64,000 bases of DNA, taken from positions 992,001-1,056,000 of the forward strand of contig NZ_QLMA01000001.1 in assembly GCF_003259435.1 (NCBI RefSeq), read 5' to 3'. The position numbers and the translations under genes were made by a program. The DNA comes from Chitinophaga dinghuensis (lineage in GTDB: Bacteria > Bacteroidota > Bacteroidia > Chitinophagales > Chitinophagaceae). The notes under the pieces were generated by a model, which searched no databases, was not told the origin of the DNA, and worked only from the letters and a program-made list of their open reading frames with translations. Of the stretch, positions 53,657 through 62,790 are shown in pieces (the first letter of the stretch is position 1; each line of letters starts with the position of its first letter).

Positions 53657-54094
53657 ATGGCCATTTCTTATTATAAAAAACCTTTCGACTTCTCTCGCGT
53701 TTTTTCCAATAATCCGCTGGAAACCTGTGATAACGGGGCTTCCATCGCGCAACATATTGAATTAATCATCTTCACCCGATTCGGTGAACATCGGTTCGAT
53801 CCTAACTTCGGCTGCGAAGTATGGGAGCTGGACTTCCAGTTAATCGTTAATCAATCCATGTGGGAAGATCGCATGTGCCAGTCGTTGTCTCAAGCTATAA
53901 CCAGCCAGGAGCAAAGGTTGTATGGTGTCGACTGCGAAATTAGGATCACTGACGTTGAGAAAGTATTTCCCCTGCGAAGGATTACTGAAATAAAAAAACG
54001 TGTAGACATTATTGTGAGTGGAAAACTTGCTACAACAGGAGAGAACTATGTTTTTAATACTGCATTGTTTCTCAGTCCATTATCTTCTGAATAA
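53657..54094 (+). CDS. tssE: TssE, T6SS baseplate protein (gp25-like)
   Basis: The 145-residue protein has the gp25/GPW fold: ETCDNGASIAQHIELIIFTR, FGEHRFDPNFGCEVWELDF and ITDVEKVFPLRRITEIKKRV. The segment after the HIELII helix, F-G-E-x-R-x-x-P-x-F-G, is the conserved part that contacts the sheath. It is 12 bases before tssF on the same strand. Confidence 0.92.
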   Translation: MAISYYKKPFDFSRVFSNNPLETCDNGASIAQHIELIIFTRFGEHRFDPNFGCEVWELDFQLIVNQSMWEDRMCQSLSQAITSQEQRLYGVDCEIRITDVEKVFPLRRITEIKKRVDIIVSGKLATTGENYVFNTALFLSPLSSE

Positions 54095-54106
54095 CCGCAA
54101 AATATT

Positions 54107-55921
54107 ATGATGCAGTATCCATTACACTATAACTCCAAAGATAATATACGCGCACGCCTGATGCAGACTGCGGCTGATTTCTGGGGCATACGTTCCACAG
54201 CGGATCTCGACCCGCTCGTGCGTTTGCTGATAGAAGCCCTCTCCGGCGAACTATATAACCTCGGCAACGATTTGAAAAATACAGAAGGCCGGCTCCTTAA
54301 TAAACTGGCAGCCTTACTGACACCAGATCTGCTGACAGCGGCATTGCCTGCCCATGCATTAATGCAGGCTTTTCCTATTGAAGAAAGCGAACTCCTGCGG
54401 GAAGACCGCCACTTCGTTTACAGTCCAAAAAAAGAAAGCGGCGCACAAGAAGTATTCTTCTCTCCCGCAATGCCAGTGCATATCTACGATGCCCGCATCG
54501 CTTACATGGCAACAGGATCTCATCTTTATATGAATGATCCTCACCGAGGGAAAATTCTCATTGGCGCAGGTAAACATCTGCCTTTGCAAACACTCTGGTT
54601 AGGACTTCGTATCAATAATCAATTATCCGAACTAGATAACTTTCCGCTTTATTTCAACTGGCCCCACTTTGGATTCGATAACGAATGGTACCAGTTGCTC
54701 GCATTGTGCACCGGGAAAGTGAATGGTCATGAGATTCAATTGCAGCAAGGTTTTCCTGCCCGCCCTTCCGCTACAGATAAAGAAAATATCCTGCAACAAA
54801 CATTGGCTTTTGATGTGATGCCAGTGATCACCAGGGATGTTATACATTATTATGATCCTCACTTCCTGCATTTTTCTATCCGGCCTCATGCATTCGAAAC
54901 GAAGGCCTGTCCTGAAGTATTCCGTTCCTCCTTTGATGAACGTACCCTCAGCAATATGCAGGAACAGCTCCTATGGCTGGAGATCAAATTCCCGCCTGCC
55001 ATTCAGCTAGATAACGTGGACGTATACACGAATGCGATTCCAATGATGAACCGGCGATTACATCAAATTACCCATCGGTTTAAAGGTATTGGGAATATCA
55101 TTCCGGTGAAACCAGGTGTCCAGGAGTTCTTTCTGAGCGTACATCAACTCAGCGATAGCCATGGGAAACCCTATTTCCCGGTATCTTATAACAGTAACGA
55201 GGAAAATGAACAGGATGCTTATTCTGTTCGATTGGGTGGTGCGGAAAGGTTCGACAGCAGGAATGCCCGTGAAATCATTAACTATTTGTTTGAGTTGCTA
55301 CGTGATGAAAGCGCAGCGTTTTCGGCCTATGGCTATGATTTCCTCAACGATATCCTGAAAAACCTTCAGCAAAACCTGGCATTGGTGGAACAAAAGGCAC
55401 GTAAATCGCTCCATGCCCTGACGGAATCCACCCGTTACGTGATCGTAAAACCATCTTCTCCAACAGAGACGATGCATCTTTCCTACTGGACTACGCAACA
55501 TGATGTTGCCCATCAACTGCGCAGTGGGATGCTGCTCACCCAGTTTGAAGGATCAGGTACCCGCGCAGACTCTTTAGTATTGCTGACAAAGCCCGTTGGC
55601 GGGCGACAAGCAGCCGACAGAGGGAACCTCTTACAGGCCTATAAATATGGACTAATGACCCGCGACCGTATCGTAACGGAAGATGATATACGAAACTTTT
55701 GCCGCCATGAACTGGGCGGACGTATAGCAGATGTGAAAATTCAACGGGGAGTAATGGTGTCGCCACATCCAAAAGAAGGATTGAAGAAAACGACCGACAT
55801 ACTTCTCACACCTGCGCAGCCTTTTGAAAAAGAAGAATGGGAGTTTACGCAACAATCATTGCTGCGTAAACTGGAGTCACGCAGTGGATTACTGGTGACC
55901 TACAGGGTATTACTTGCCTAA
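54107..55921 (+). CDS. tssF: TssF, T6SS baseplate protein
   Basis: The 604-residue protein has the N-terminal TssF signature: DNIRARLMQTAADFWGIRST, DPLVRLLIEALSGELYNLGN, KLAALLTPDLLTAALPAHAL and MQAFPIEESELLREDRHFVY. Further on it has LLWLEIKFPPAIQLDNVDVY and YSVRLGGAERFDSRNAREII. It forms the wedge of the baseplate with TssG and TssE. It ends 4 bases from the convergent tssK, so there is no room for a terminator between them. Confidence 0.9.
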   Translation: MMQYPLHYNSKDNIRARLMQTAADFWGIRSTADLDPLVRLLIEALSGELYNLGNDLKNTEGRLLNKLAALLTPDLLTAALPAHALMQAFPIEESELLREDRHFVYSPKKESGAQEVFFSPAMPVHIYDARIAYMATGSHLYMNDPHRGKILIGAGKHLPLQTLWLGLRINNQLSELDNFPLYFNWPHFGFDNEWYQLLALCTGKVNGHEIQLQQGFPARPSATDKENILQQTLAFDVMPVITRDVIHYYDPHFLHFSIRPHAFETKACPEVFRSSFDERTLSNMQEQLLWLEIKFPPAIQLDNVDVYTNAIPMMNRRLHQITHRFKGIGNIIPVKPGVQEFFLSVHQLSDSHGKPYFPVSYNSNEENEQDAYSVRLGGAERFDSRNAREIINYLFELLRDESAAFSAYGYDFLNDILKNLQQNLALVEQKARKSLHALTESTRYVIVKPSSPTETMHLSYWTTQHDVAHQLRSGMLLTQFEGSGTRADSLVLLTKPVGGRQAADRGNLLQAYKYGLMTRDRIVTEDDIRNFCRHELGGRIADVKIQRGVMVSPHPKEGLKKTTDILLTPAQPFEKEEWEFTQQSLLRKLESRSGLLVTYRVLLA

Positions 55922-55925
55922 ATAC

Positions 55926-57083
55926 TTAATCCAGTAAACTCCAGGTATTGCGCGCCTTCGTTTGTTCGATGGTGCGCTGTTCTGCCACTACGATATTCTC
56001 CCTGCGCTGGCCAATAAACTCCAGACTACTGAGCTTATTCCACAAGGCAGACAATACCTGCATGCAATCCTGCACTTGCTGCATAGAATGCCGGATATTG
56101 TAATGATCATACACGATATCTACTGTTTTTGCAAGCAGGTCCTCGAAATTCCCCGGTGTCACGTCTCTCCACTCATAAAAATATTTGAGCATCTCTTCTT
56201 TCTCACGGGAACCTGGGTAATTCAAGCCGGTATAAAAGATATGTGCAAGGTTAGAGAAGACGCCCACCATTACTACGGGCGATTGCTGATGTACCATATT
56301 CCGGTAGGTGAAAAATACCTGCGCTATATAGTCCAGCATACGCTCGCAGAGCGCTTTTATATTGTTGGCGAGATCCGTGCGCTGATCGCGAGCAGTAACC
56401 TTTTCGATAATACGAAAACTACTCATCTGGATATCATTTAACAACATACTAAGTTGTTCATAATATCTGATTAATGCCGGATGACTAACAACAGCAGTAC
56501 TGGGGGGAATATATTGATCATTGGCAGACACGCGTCCGTTCTTACGAACAAGCTGGCCGATCACAAGGTGATGCAGGCTCATATCCGGTGCTGTCACCTG
56601 TTCTGCTGGCAGTATGGCTAATTCCACTCCATTCAGTACATGTGGATGCCGTGGCGGCGTTTCTCCCGGATCAGGCGTGCCTGCAGGAACACGTTCATAT
56701 GGATTTACACTGAGTACTACATTATAATAGTTCACCTGATTTTCCTCCTGGGCCTCTTCTTCTGCAAAAGAGTAGGAGCGCACCAGTTGTTCGGCATATG
56801 CTTCCGGCAGGATATGAATGCGTATACCGCCAGCAGTAATGGCATTGCACTGCCGCAAACGTATTTCTACTTGTCGCGTAGCACGTTCATTTATTTCGAA
56901 ATCGCAGCTGAGACGCTGACCGCGATAAGGCGGCAGCAGCCCGAAATCATAGCTATGGAGGAACAGGGAGGCGGTATCACGGATCGCATCTGTGAAGTGA
57001 TCTTCCGTTTCCATAAAGTGACGACGGGAGATCTTCATCCCATCTATCCAGTTAACAGCAGCGTGTTTGCGAGGAAATAACAT
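55926..57083 (-). CDS. tssK: TssK, T6SS baseplate-to-membrane connector
   Basis: The 385-residue protein starts KHAAVNWIDGMKISRRHFME, DHFTDAIRDTASLFLHSYDF, the usual TssK opening (W-x-x-G-x-x-x-x-x-x-H-F). Further features are VNYYNVVLSVNPYERVPAGT, LHHLVIGQLVRKNGRVSAND, SMLLNDIQMSSFRIIEKV, and a helical C-terminal domain with LAHIFYTGLNYPGSREKEEM and FEDLLAKTVDIVYDHYNIRH. TssK connects the baseplate to the membrane complex, here presumably to TssN. It is 17 bases downstream of tssN on the same strand. Confidence 0.88.
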   Translation of the reverse strand: MLFPRKHAAVNWIDGMKISRRHFMETEDHFTDAIRDTASLFLHSYDFGLLPPYRGQRLSCDFEINERATRQVEIRLRQCNAITAGGIRIHILPEAYAEQLVRSYSFAEEEAQEENQVNYYNVVLSVNPYERVPAGTPDPGETPPRHPHVLNGVELAILPAEQVTAPDMSLHHLVIGQLVRKNGRVSANDQYIPPSTAVVSHPALIRYYEQLSMLLNDIQMSSFRIIEKVTARDQRTDLANNIKALCERMLDYIAQVFFTYRNMVHQQSPVVMVGVFSNLAHIFYTGLNYPGSREKEEMLKYFYEWRDVTPGNFEDLLAKTVDIVYDHYNIRHSMQQVQDCMQVLSALWNKLSSLEFIGQRRENIVVAEQRTIEQTKARNTWSLLD

Positions 57084-57100
57084 AAGAATCTTTTAAATGA

Positions 57101-57988
57101 TCACAAAATGACAACCCTGTCTTCACCGCCGGCTTCCTGTTGCAGTCGGGTAACTCTTCGCGCAAAAATGGTGTGCTTTTCCGTTACCTGGTTCTGTGCA
57201 ATGCTTTCTGCGGGGTCAATGAACTGCTTGCGGGAGAAGAAACTGGGCTTCAGATAGAAGATCCAGCCATAGGGCTCTTCTCCTGTTGCATAGTGAATGC
57301 CATTACGTGGGAACTTAATATTATAGTCGTCTATGAATTTCTTGAACCATACGCCGAAGTTCATGTCTGGCGGCGCTTTTACCTTTACTTTCAGCGGAGA
57401 GGGATCGTTGACCGCTTTAAATACTTCTACCTCCAATACTTTTAACTTATCGATATCCACATCAAACATATCCAGTGGCTGTGTGCCATGAGGATAGTAC
57501 CATACTGTATAAATCTCAGAAGGAATGCTAATCATTGCCATATACGTCCACCAGAAGAGCAAGGGGACCATAAATACCCAAACAGAGGTGGCGGCCAGCC
57601 AGCCATAATCCAGGTCATTCAGGCGATTGAAAATCAGTTTATAGAGATAGCATCCCAGCAACATGCAGATGACTCCCATCAGTACCGTCATTCCCTTTTT
57701 TGTTTCCAGGGCGGCAGGGTTGTGGCGTGCCAGCAGGAAAACTGCCAGGATGCCAAACAACAGGTAACTCAACTGCGACAAGAGGTAACCCCATGGCATG
57801 AAATACAGTCCCAGTAAACTGAATAACCCAGGGATAGCCAATACAATACTGGTGAGCAATAGCGTGACAATGAGCTTACGACTGCTCATCAGACGGTTCT
57901 TCTTATTTAAGACGAACATGATAGCCCCCATGATGGCGGCCACGAGCGGAAAGAATATATAACTTACAAAGACAGACTTTACATCCAT
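57101..57988 (-). CDS. tssN: TssN, polytopic inner-membrane protein of the T6SSiii complex
   Basis: The 295-residue protein has about five transmembrane helices in its first 150 residues (FVSYIFFPLVAAIMGAIMFV, LIVTLLLTSIVLAIPGLFSL, LSQLSYLLFGILAVFLLA, MTVLMGVICMLLGCYLYKLI, AATSVWVFMVPLLFWWTYMA), followed by a soluble domain (MFDVDIDKLKVLEVEVFKAV, KFIDDYNIKFPRNGIHYATG). TssN is a marker of T6SSiii and takes the place of TssL/TssM. It precedes tssK on the minus strand and is divergent from tssG. Confidence 0.88.
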   Translation of the reverse strand: MDVKSVFVSYIFFPLVAAIMGAIMFVLNKKNRLMSSRKLIVTLLLTSIVLAIPGLFSLLGLYFMPWGYLLSQLSYLLFGILAVFLLARHNPAALETKKGMTVLMGVICMLLGCYLYKLIFNRLNDLDYGWLAATSVWVFMVPLLFWWTYMAMISIPSEIYTVWYYPHGTQPLDMFDVDIDKLKVLEVEVFKAVNDPSPLKVKVKAPPDMNFGVWFKKFIDDYNIKFPRNGIHYATGEEPYGWIFYLKPSFFSRKQFIDPAESIAQNQVTEKHTIFARRVTRLQQEAGGEDRVVIL

Positions 57989-58116
57989 AGTTTACGATAT
58001 GGTCAAACGGCGGTTAATCTAAAAACATTTTTCACAGGCAAGGGTCAAAAATTTTAGGGTTTTGCCTGATTTTTGTGCTAATTTAAGGACTACAAATTTA
58101 AGAGAATAATTAATTT

Positions 58117-59025
58117 ATGGAGGACTCCCCATCATTTAATGTCAACAATTTTCATACCGATTACAAGGCGGCCGTGCTGGCAGCGGAGTTGGTAGAAGCG
58201 GGATTTGATATTAATCGTTTGTTTATATGGCCCTCTGGCAGCAACAGGCGCAATTTTGCCAAAGATGTACTGAGCGTCGATTGGTACGCGCCCGATGGTG
58301 GCTTCAAAGATTATCTTTGTATTAAGAGTAGCAGGGAAGGAATGTATGATATGTTACCGGAAGGCATCTTTCATACCGCAGTGCCCTATTCTTCCACCAG
58401 AACCACCGAAGAACTGATCGACCAGATAAAACTCCACAAAGAACAGGAAAAGCAGGCAAGGAAATTCTTTCTCCCACTGGAAGCGGAGATCAATCAATTC
58501 CGCATACTCATTGAGCTCTACGAAAACAAAATCGATAAGAAGAATATTTACAACGATCTGGTGGAAATATTCCGGCCAGGTTGGGAGATTTTTGAACTCC
58601 TGGATCAACAACAGGCCAACATCTTCCTACACCTGATTCCTATGCTCCACGACGCAAAGGGCGACCTGGAAAAGTTGGAGCAGGTACTGGTATTAATGTT
58701 ACAAATGCCTGTACAGGTGAAAATCACTGCTGCACAAGTAAGGACTGCCACCACTGGCAGTATCCTCGGAGAAAGTATGCTGGGCGTGGATCTGGTAGCA
58801 GGAAATGCCTTCCTCGAAGGAGATGAAGAAGTGTTAATACAAGTGGGGCCTATTGCTCCCGCAGCTGTTATTCGCTTAATGCCAGGCGAGCGTCTTGAGC
58901 AAGTAGTGCGCTGGCTGGTCAGTTACTTTGTACCGGCTGATATGGAAGTACGTTTGGAAACAGTAATCACAGAACGTAGTATGCAGTTGGAAGAAAGTGT
59001 GTTGGGATACACCGCATTTATTTAG
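58117..59025 (+). CDS. tssG: TssG, T6SS baseplate protein
   Basis: The 302-residue protein starts NVNNFHTDYKAAVLAAELVE and AGFDINRLFIWPSGSNRRNF, and has a long middle helix region (LHKEQEKQARKFFLPLEAEI, NQFRILIELYENKIDKKN) and a C-terminal part with VKITAAQVRTATTGSILGES, LGVDLVAGNAFLEGDEEVLI and IRLMPGERLEQVVRWLVSYF. This matches bacteroidal TssG (with the VDLVAGN-type closing region). It is on its own between tssN and a TPR gene, separated from tssF by two inverted genes. Confidence 0.85.
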   Translation: MEDSPSFNVNNFHTDYKAAVLAAELVEAGFDINRLFIWPSGSNRRNFAKDVLSVDWYAPDGGFKDYLCIKSSREGMYDMLPEGIFHTAVPYSSTRTTEELIDQIKLHKEQEKQARKFFLPLEAEINQFRILIELYENKIDKKNIYNDLVEIFRPGWEIFELLDQQQANIFLHLIPMLHDAKGDLEKLEQVLVLMLQMPVQVKITAAQVRTATTGSILGESMLGVDLVAGNAFLEGDEEVLIQVGPIAPAAVIRLMPGERLEQVVRWLVSYFVPADMEVRLETVITERSMQLEESVLGYTAFI

Positions 59026-59088
59026 CGTTATCCGGCCTGACCATGGCTATAGGAGTAGTAATCGGAATGGCTGTCATCTCCCGTAAAA

Positions 59089-59123
59089 TATAAAAGCATC
59101 GCCATGATAACGATGCTTTTATA
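59089..59123. terminator. Bidirectional terminator between tssG and the TPR gene
   Basis: TATAAAAGCATCG (59089-59101) pairs perfectly over 13 bases with CGATGCTTTTATA (59111-59123). A- and T-rich flanks on both sides let it serve both convergent genes. Confidence 0.8.
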
Positions 59124-59145
59124 AAATGATCCTTTATATAAAAAC

Positions 59146-59979
59146 TTACTTTTTCTTCGTAGCCCAAATCTTTTTTGTGGACTCGAAAAAGTCGATGATC
59201 GGTTGTTGCGTATAGATATCGATATAATCTGTCCAATATTCAAATGCCTCGTGTAGCGAACCGGCAGGCATTTCTTCCTCTAAAAATCCAGCTGGTGGCG
59301 TATGTCTTTTCTTCACAATTTCCGCAGGTAAATACGGATTCACTGCAATTGCGTCTACCAGCAGTTGCGCTGCACTTTTATGATCTTCATCCAATATGGC
59401 CAGCAATAATTTTCCATAAGCAAATGAAATGGTATGCTCAACAGGATAGCTATCCAGAAGGTCTCTTGCTGCACTATAATCCTCTAATGCAAAGAGGCAT
59501 TCCAGTTTTAGATGCCTCGCCCCCTGATTATCCAGCGGATTTAACTGCAGCATTTCATTGTAGACTTCAATAGCTTTATCAAACTCCTCATTAAATTGCA
59601 GTTCCAGTCCATACAAATGGCAAGCTCTCAGATAAGGTCTGTTATTGGTAATCTGCCATGAAAGTCGGGCTGTTTTTATTTTAAATTCTTTAGGAAAGCA
59701 TTCTTTTCCCAGTCGATATACCTTTTCGGCCACCAGATAGCTTTCGAATTCTTTTTCCTGGTTCCTGAAAGCGACCGATAAATGATTATAAGCATCCAGG
59801 AAGTAGGGATGTTCTTTGATGATTTGCTTCAGAATTATTTCGGAGAAAACGTCATCCGTATTCAACATACCAATGGCTGCAGTATACTGTTCCAATGTTT
59901 TTTCTCCATAAAAATCGTCAGGAAGGATGAATTCCCATTCATTCCCTGTAGATTTCTCTACCCGTGGTTTGAGGATCAT
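59146..59979 (-). CDS. Tetratricopeptide-repeat protein (ST7-like)
   Basis: The 277-residue cytoplasmic protein has repeated helical pairs: HPYFLDAYNHLSVAFRNQEK, ESYLVAEKVYRLGKECFPKE, RACHLYGLELQFNEEFDKAI, EVYNEMLQLNPLDNQGARHL and ECLFALEDYSAARDLLDSYP. The pattern with FNEEFDKAIEVYNEMLQLNP-DNQG-R is found in ST7-like TPR proteins. TPR proteins act as protein-binding scaffolds. It borders the T6SS locus, but its link to it is unproven. Confidence 0.75.
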   Translation of the reverse strand: MILKPRVEKSTGNEWEFILPDDFYGEKTLEQYTAAIGMLNTDDVFSEIILKQIIKEHPYFLDAYNHLSVAFRNQEKEFESYLVAEKVYRLGKECFPKEFKIKTARLSWQITNNRPYLRACHLYGLELQFNEEFDKAIEVYNEMLQLNPLDNQGARHLKLECLFALEDYSAARDLLDSYPVEHTISFAYGKLLLAILDEDHKSAAQLLVDAIAVNPYLPAEIVKKRHTPPAGFLEEEMPAGSLHEAFEYWTDYIDIYTQQPIIDFFESTKKIWATKKK

Positions 59980-60109
59980 AATGACAGCTATAATTTGCTA
60001 ACAAGATAGGCAACTTTACCCTTAAAACCTTAAGGACCTGAACGGTATTTCTCCGCCTCCTTGTATTGAATTATTAAAATTTAGCGATCTTGTTTGAAAA
60101 TCCCTGATT

Positions 60110-60577
60110 ATGACCGGACAGGAAATGATGGAGTTCAAAGCTAACTTGAAGCGCATAGGTGAATCGCTTATCCAGGAACGGATTGCTGCCACGAAATTGG
60201 CTATCGATAATGCGCAGGAGGCTGCGAACAGCGAAGAGAAAAGTTCGGTAGGAGATAAATACGAAACCGGAAGGGCCATGGGACACCTTCAAAAAGATAT
60301 GTTCACCAGGCAGCAGCTCGAGAATAAGAAAGAACTGGAACAGTTGCAGAAAGTGAATGTCAATACTATTTATTCCGGCGTTCAAACGGGGGCCTTTGTG
60401 AAATGTGCCGATTATGCTTTCTTTATTGCAGCGGGACTTGGAAAGCAGCTGCTGGATGGCCAACAGATTTTTTTCCTGTCCCCAGGCGCTCCGCTGGCAA
60501 GATTGTTACTTCACAAGAAAAAAGGGGATCACTTTCTCTTTAACAAGCAGGAAATGACGATTCTTGATGTTTTTTAA
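60110..60577 (+). CDS. GreA/GreB C-terminal-like protein
   Basis: The 155-residue protein has an N-terminal coiled coil (ESLIQERIAATKLAIDNAQE, NSEEKSSVGDKYETGRAMGH, RQQLENKKELEQLQKVN) and a C-terminal FKBP-like part (GVQTGAFVKCADYAFFIAAG, FFLSPGAPLARLLLHKKKGD, HFLFNKQEMTILDVF). The S-P-x-A-P-L-A-x-x-L-x-x-K-K-x-G-D segment resembles the C-terminal domain of transcription elongation factor GreA. Close relatives are often labelled 3-oxoacyl-ACP synthase, which the sequence does not support. Confidence 0.75.
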   Translation: MTGQEMMEFKANLKRIGESLIQERIAATKLAIDNAQEAANSEEKSSVGDKYETGRAMGHLQKDMFTRQQLENKKELEQLQKVNVNTIYSGVQTGAFVKCADYAFFIAAGLGKQLLDGQQIFFLSPGAPLARLLLHKKKGDHFLFNKQEMTILDVF

Positions 60578-60637
60578 AGTCGTCCTGTATCTTTAATTAT
60601 ATATGGAAACATGAACATATTGTTATAATTTCCGCCC

Positions 60638-61636
60638 ATGAATATGCGTATGTTCGAAAAACTGCAGGGCGACGGACAGCTATCCCCGGCATCCGCGGAG
60701 AAACTCCGTAGCGCCGCTGCAGCGAAATTGTTTAGCCTCCATTGGGAATTGAAGACCATTCTTTACCTCGGCGTATTGTTATTAAGTGGCGGCTTGGGGA
60801 TACTTATTTATAAGAACATTGATACGATTGGGCACCAGGTGATCCTGGCCATTATTGCTGCCGCGTGTGCAGGATGTTTTTATTATTGTTTTAAACACCG
60901 AAACCCCTTCTCCTGGCAGAAAGTAGCCGCACCAACGCCATTTTTTGATTACGTTTTATTGTTGGGTTGCCTGCTGTTTGTCACCTTTATTACCTACCTG
61001 CAAGGGGCATATACCGTATTTGGATATCATTATGGTACAGCTACTTTTATCCCATTGGTGGTGCTTTTATTCAGTGCCTATTTCTTTGACCATATCGGTG
61101 TGCTGAGCTTAGCTATTACGAACTTCGCCGCGTGGCTGGGGGTAAACGTGTCGCCTTATGCTTTACTCAATGGCTTCTCATTGGATGACGTACATCTCAT
61201 TCATACAGGCGCTTTTCTTGGCGTTGGACTGATCCTTGCGGACTTCCTGAGTAACCGTCTGAATAAAAAAGCGCATTTCGGATTTACCTACCGCAACTTT
61301 GGAACGCATGTATTCCTCATTGCATGTCTGGCTGGGATGTTTAGTAGTGGTCTGGATAAAGAGGGAGACAACAGATACCTGCTCTGGTTTTTGTTCCTGG
61401 CAATTGGCTGCTGGTGGTTTTTGAAAGAAGCCTTCAGACATAAGAGTTTCTACTTTCTACTCATCGTATCGCTCTATGCCTATGTAGGGTTGAGTTACAT
61501 GGTGATTCGTTTGTTGGTGAGTAGCCATGAGTTGGACGTTATTTATTTAGGTATTCTCTATTTTATTGCTTCGGCCATAGGGTTGATTGTGTTCCTGGTG
61601 AAAGCCAACAAAATTATTAAACATGCTAGCGTATAA
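60638..61636 (+). CDS. DUF2157-type multi-pass membrane protein
   Basis: The 332-residue protein has a short soluble N-terminus (FEKLQGDGQLSPASAEKLRS, the DUF2157 opening) and about nine transmembrane helices (ILYLGVLLLSGGLGILIYKN, LLGCLLFVTFITYLQGAY, HVFLIACLAGMFSSGL, LLWFLFLAIGCWWFL and more). Function unknown. Its last 14 bases overlap the next gene, another membrane protein, so they are likely made together. Confidence 0.8.
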   Translation: MNMRMFEKLQGDGQLSPASAEKLRSAAAAKLFSLHWELKTILYLGVLLLSGGLGILIYKNIDTIGHQVILAIIAAACAGCFYYCFKHRNPFSWQKVAAPTPFFDYVLLLGCLLFVTFITYLQGAYTVFGYHYGTATFIPLVVLLFSAYFFDHIGVLSLAITNFAAWLGVNVSPYALLNGFSLDDVHLIHTGAFLGVGLILADFLSNRLNKKAHFGFTYRNFGTHVFLIACLAGMFSSGLDKEGDNRYLLWFLFLAIGCWWFLKEAFRHKSFYFLLIVSLYAYVGLSYMVIRLLVSSHELDVIYLGILYFIASAIGLIVFLVKANKIIKHASV

Positions 61637-62711
61637 TAAAACACAGTTGGATAATCAGGAGATTATCGCAGCTACTGAAAAGGCATATAAACAAGGGTAC
61701 ATTAGCGCAGAGGAAAGAAATAATATTACCGAGGCACATCCGGTGGAGTTATACTCCCCGAATGTCTTTATGCGTGTAGGGATTTTCGTTTTAACAATGA
61801 TCATCGCCATCTTTTCTATGGGACTGTTTGGCCTGATGTTACTTAGCGGAAATGCATCGGAGGGAACTTTCAGAGGATTGTTGTTTTTCTGTGGTATAAT
61901 AAGTTATGCGGCTGCTGAGTTGTTGATAAAAGGAAAACATCATTATAAATCGGGTGCTGATGATGCGCTCATTTACTTCAGTGCTATCTGCATCTTCTAT
62001 GGTGTCTTACTGGGCACTCACTACGAGAATGAAATTCGTACATCGGCTCTTGTCATAACTATCATTAGTGTTTATATCAGTCTGCGCTTCGCTGATATGA
62101 TCGCCACTGCTGCTGCTTTTGGTGGATTAATGTGGTTATTATACAGTTTTATTCCTAATCCATGGGTAATAATGATCGTATCATTAGGTAGCTATCTGCT
62201 TGCTGTCAGACTGAAATATAAATACTACGCCAGTAATGCGCTGGTCTTACAATCGCTTGCATTACTTACCTTATATGCTGCTGGTAATTATTTCGTAGTA
62301 AGGGAATTGACAGGGAGGACGCTATCCATCTTCTGGGTTAGTACGGTATTGATACCGCTTATTTATCTCTTCCTGGGAGTCTATAAAAAGGACAGAACTT
62401 TACTGCGTATCGGCCTTCTCCTTATTGCGGCGATGGTCTTTACCATTAGGTATTATCATAGCATTGCGCCATTGGAAGTGGCTATGACTTTTGCGGGCGC
62501 GGGAATGATCGCCATTGCGTATGTCCTTCTCCGTTATTTAAAAACGCCGAGGCATGGATTTACATCTGAAGAAGATGATGAAGAACAAACAGGCGCTTTA
62601 CAACTGGAGTCTTTGATCATTGCGCAGACCTTCCATAAATCTGCTGAAAGCGATCATGTTAACTTTGGCGGAGGTACTGGTGGTGGTGGAGGAGCTTCCG
62701 GAGATTATTAG
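61623..62711 (+). CDS. Multi-pass membrane protein with glycine-rich tail, unknown function
   Basis: The 362-residue protein has an N-terminal soluble helix pair (EIIAATEKAYKQGYISAEER) and about nine transmembrane helices (NVFMRVGIFVLTMIIAIFSM, LLFFCGIISYAAAELLI, DALIYFSAICIFYGVLL, VIMIVSLGSYLLAV and more). The end is acidic (TSEEDDEEQTGALQLE) followed by a glycine-rich tail (VNFGGGTGGGGGASGDY), reminiscent of DUF2207/TPM-type C-termini. It overlaps the DUF2157-type gene by 14 bases. Confidence 0.75.
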   Translation: MLAYNKTQLDNQEIIAATEKAYKQGYISAEERNNITEAHPVELYSPNVFMRVGIFVLTMIIAIFSMGLFGLMLLSGNASEGTFRGLLFFCGIISYAAAELLIKGKHHYKSGADDALIYFSAICIFYGVLLGTHYENEIRTSALVITIISVYISLRFADMIATAAAFGGLMWLLYSFIPNPWVIMIVSLGSYLLAVRLKYKYYASNALVLQSLALLTLYAAGNYFVVRELTGRTLSIFWVSTVLIPLIYLFLGVYKKDRTLLRIGLLLIAAMVFTIRYYHSIAPLEVAMTFAGAGMIAIAYVLLRYLKTPRHGFTSEEDDEEQTGALQLESLIIAQTFHKSAESDHVNFGGGTGGGGGASGDY

Positions 62712-62747
62712 AAAATTATAAGTGCAAAGAATTTTTAAAGTAGTAAC

Positions 62748-62777
62748 AAAAAGGCGCCGCGGGAGCGGCGCCTTTTT
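62748..62777. terminator. Bidirectional terminator
   Basis: AAAAAGGCGCCGC (62748-62760) pairs perfectly with GCGGCGCCTTTTT (62765-62777) around a 4-base loop. It lies between convergent genes ending at 62711 (plus) and 62791 (minus) and has A/T runs for both directions. Confidence 0.93.
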
Positions 62778-62790
62778 GTTGAATGGCTAA

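Noticed and set aside
36351..59025. The locus as a prophage or an extracellular contractile injection system (gp25, VgrG, phage-type lysozyme)
   Set aside because: ClpV, TssB/C, TssK, TssF/G, TssN, TssO and TssR are present, while capsid, terminase, tape-measure and portal genes are absent. This is a T6SSiii.
60110..60577. Annotation as 3-oxoacyl-ACP synthase
   Set aside because: At 155 residues, with a coiled coil and a GreA-like end and no thiolase fold, the sequence does not support that name.
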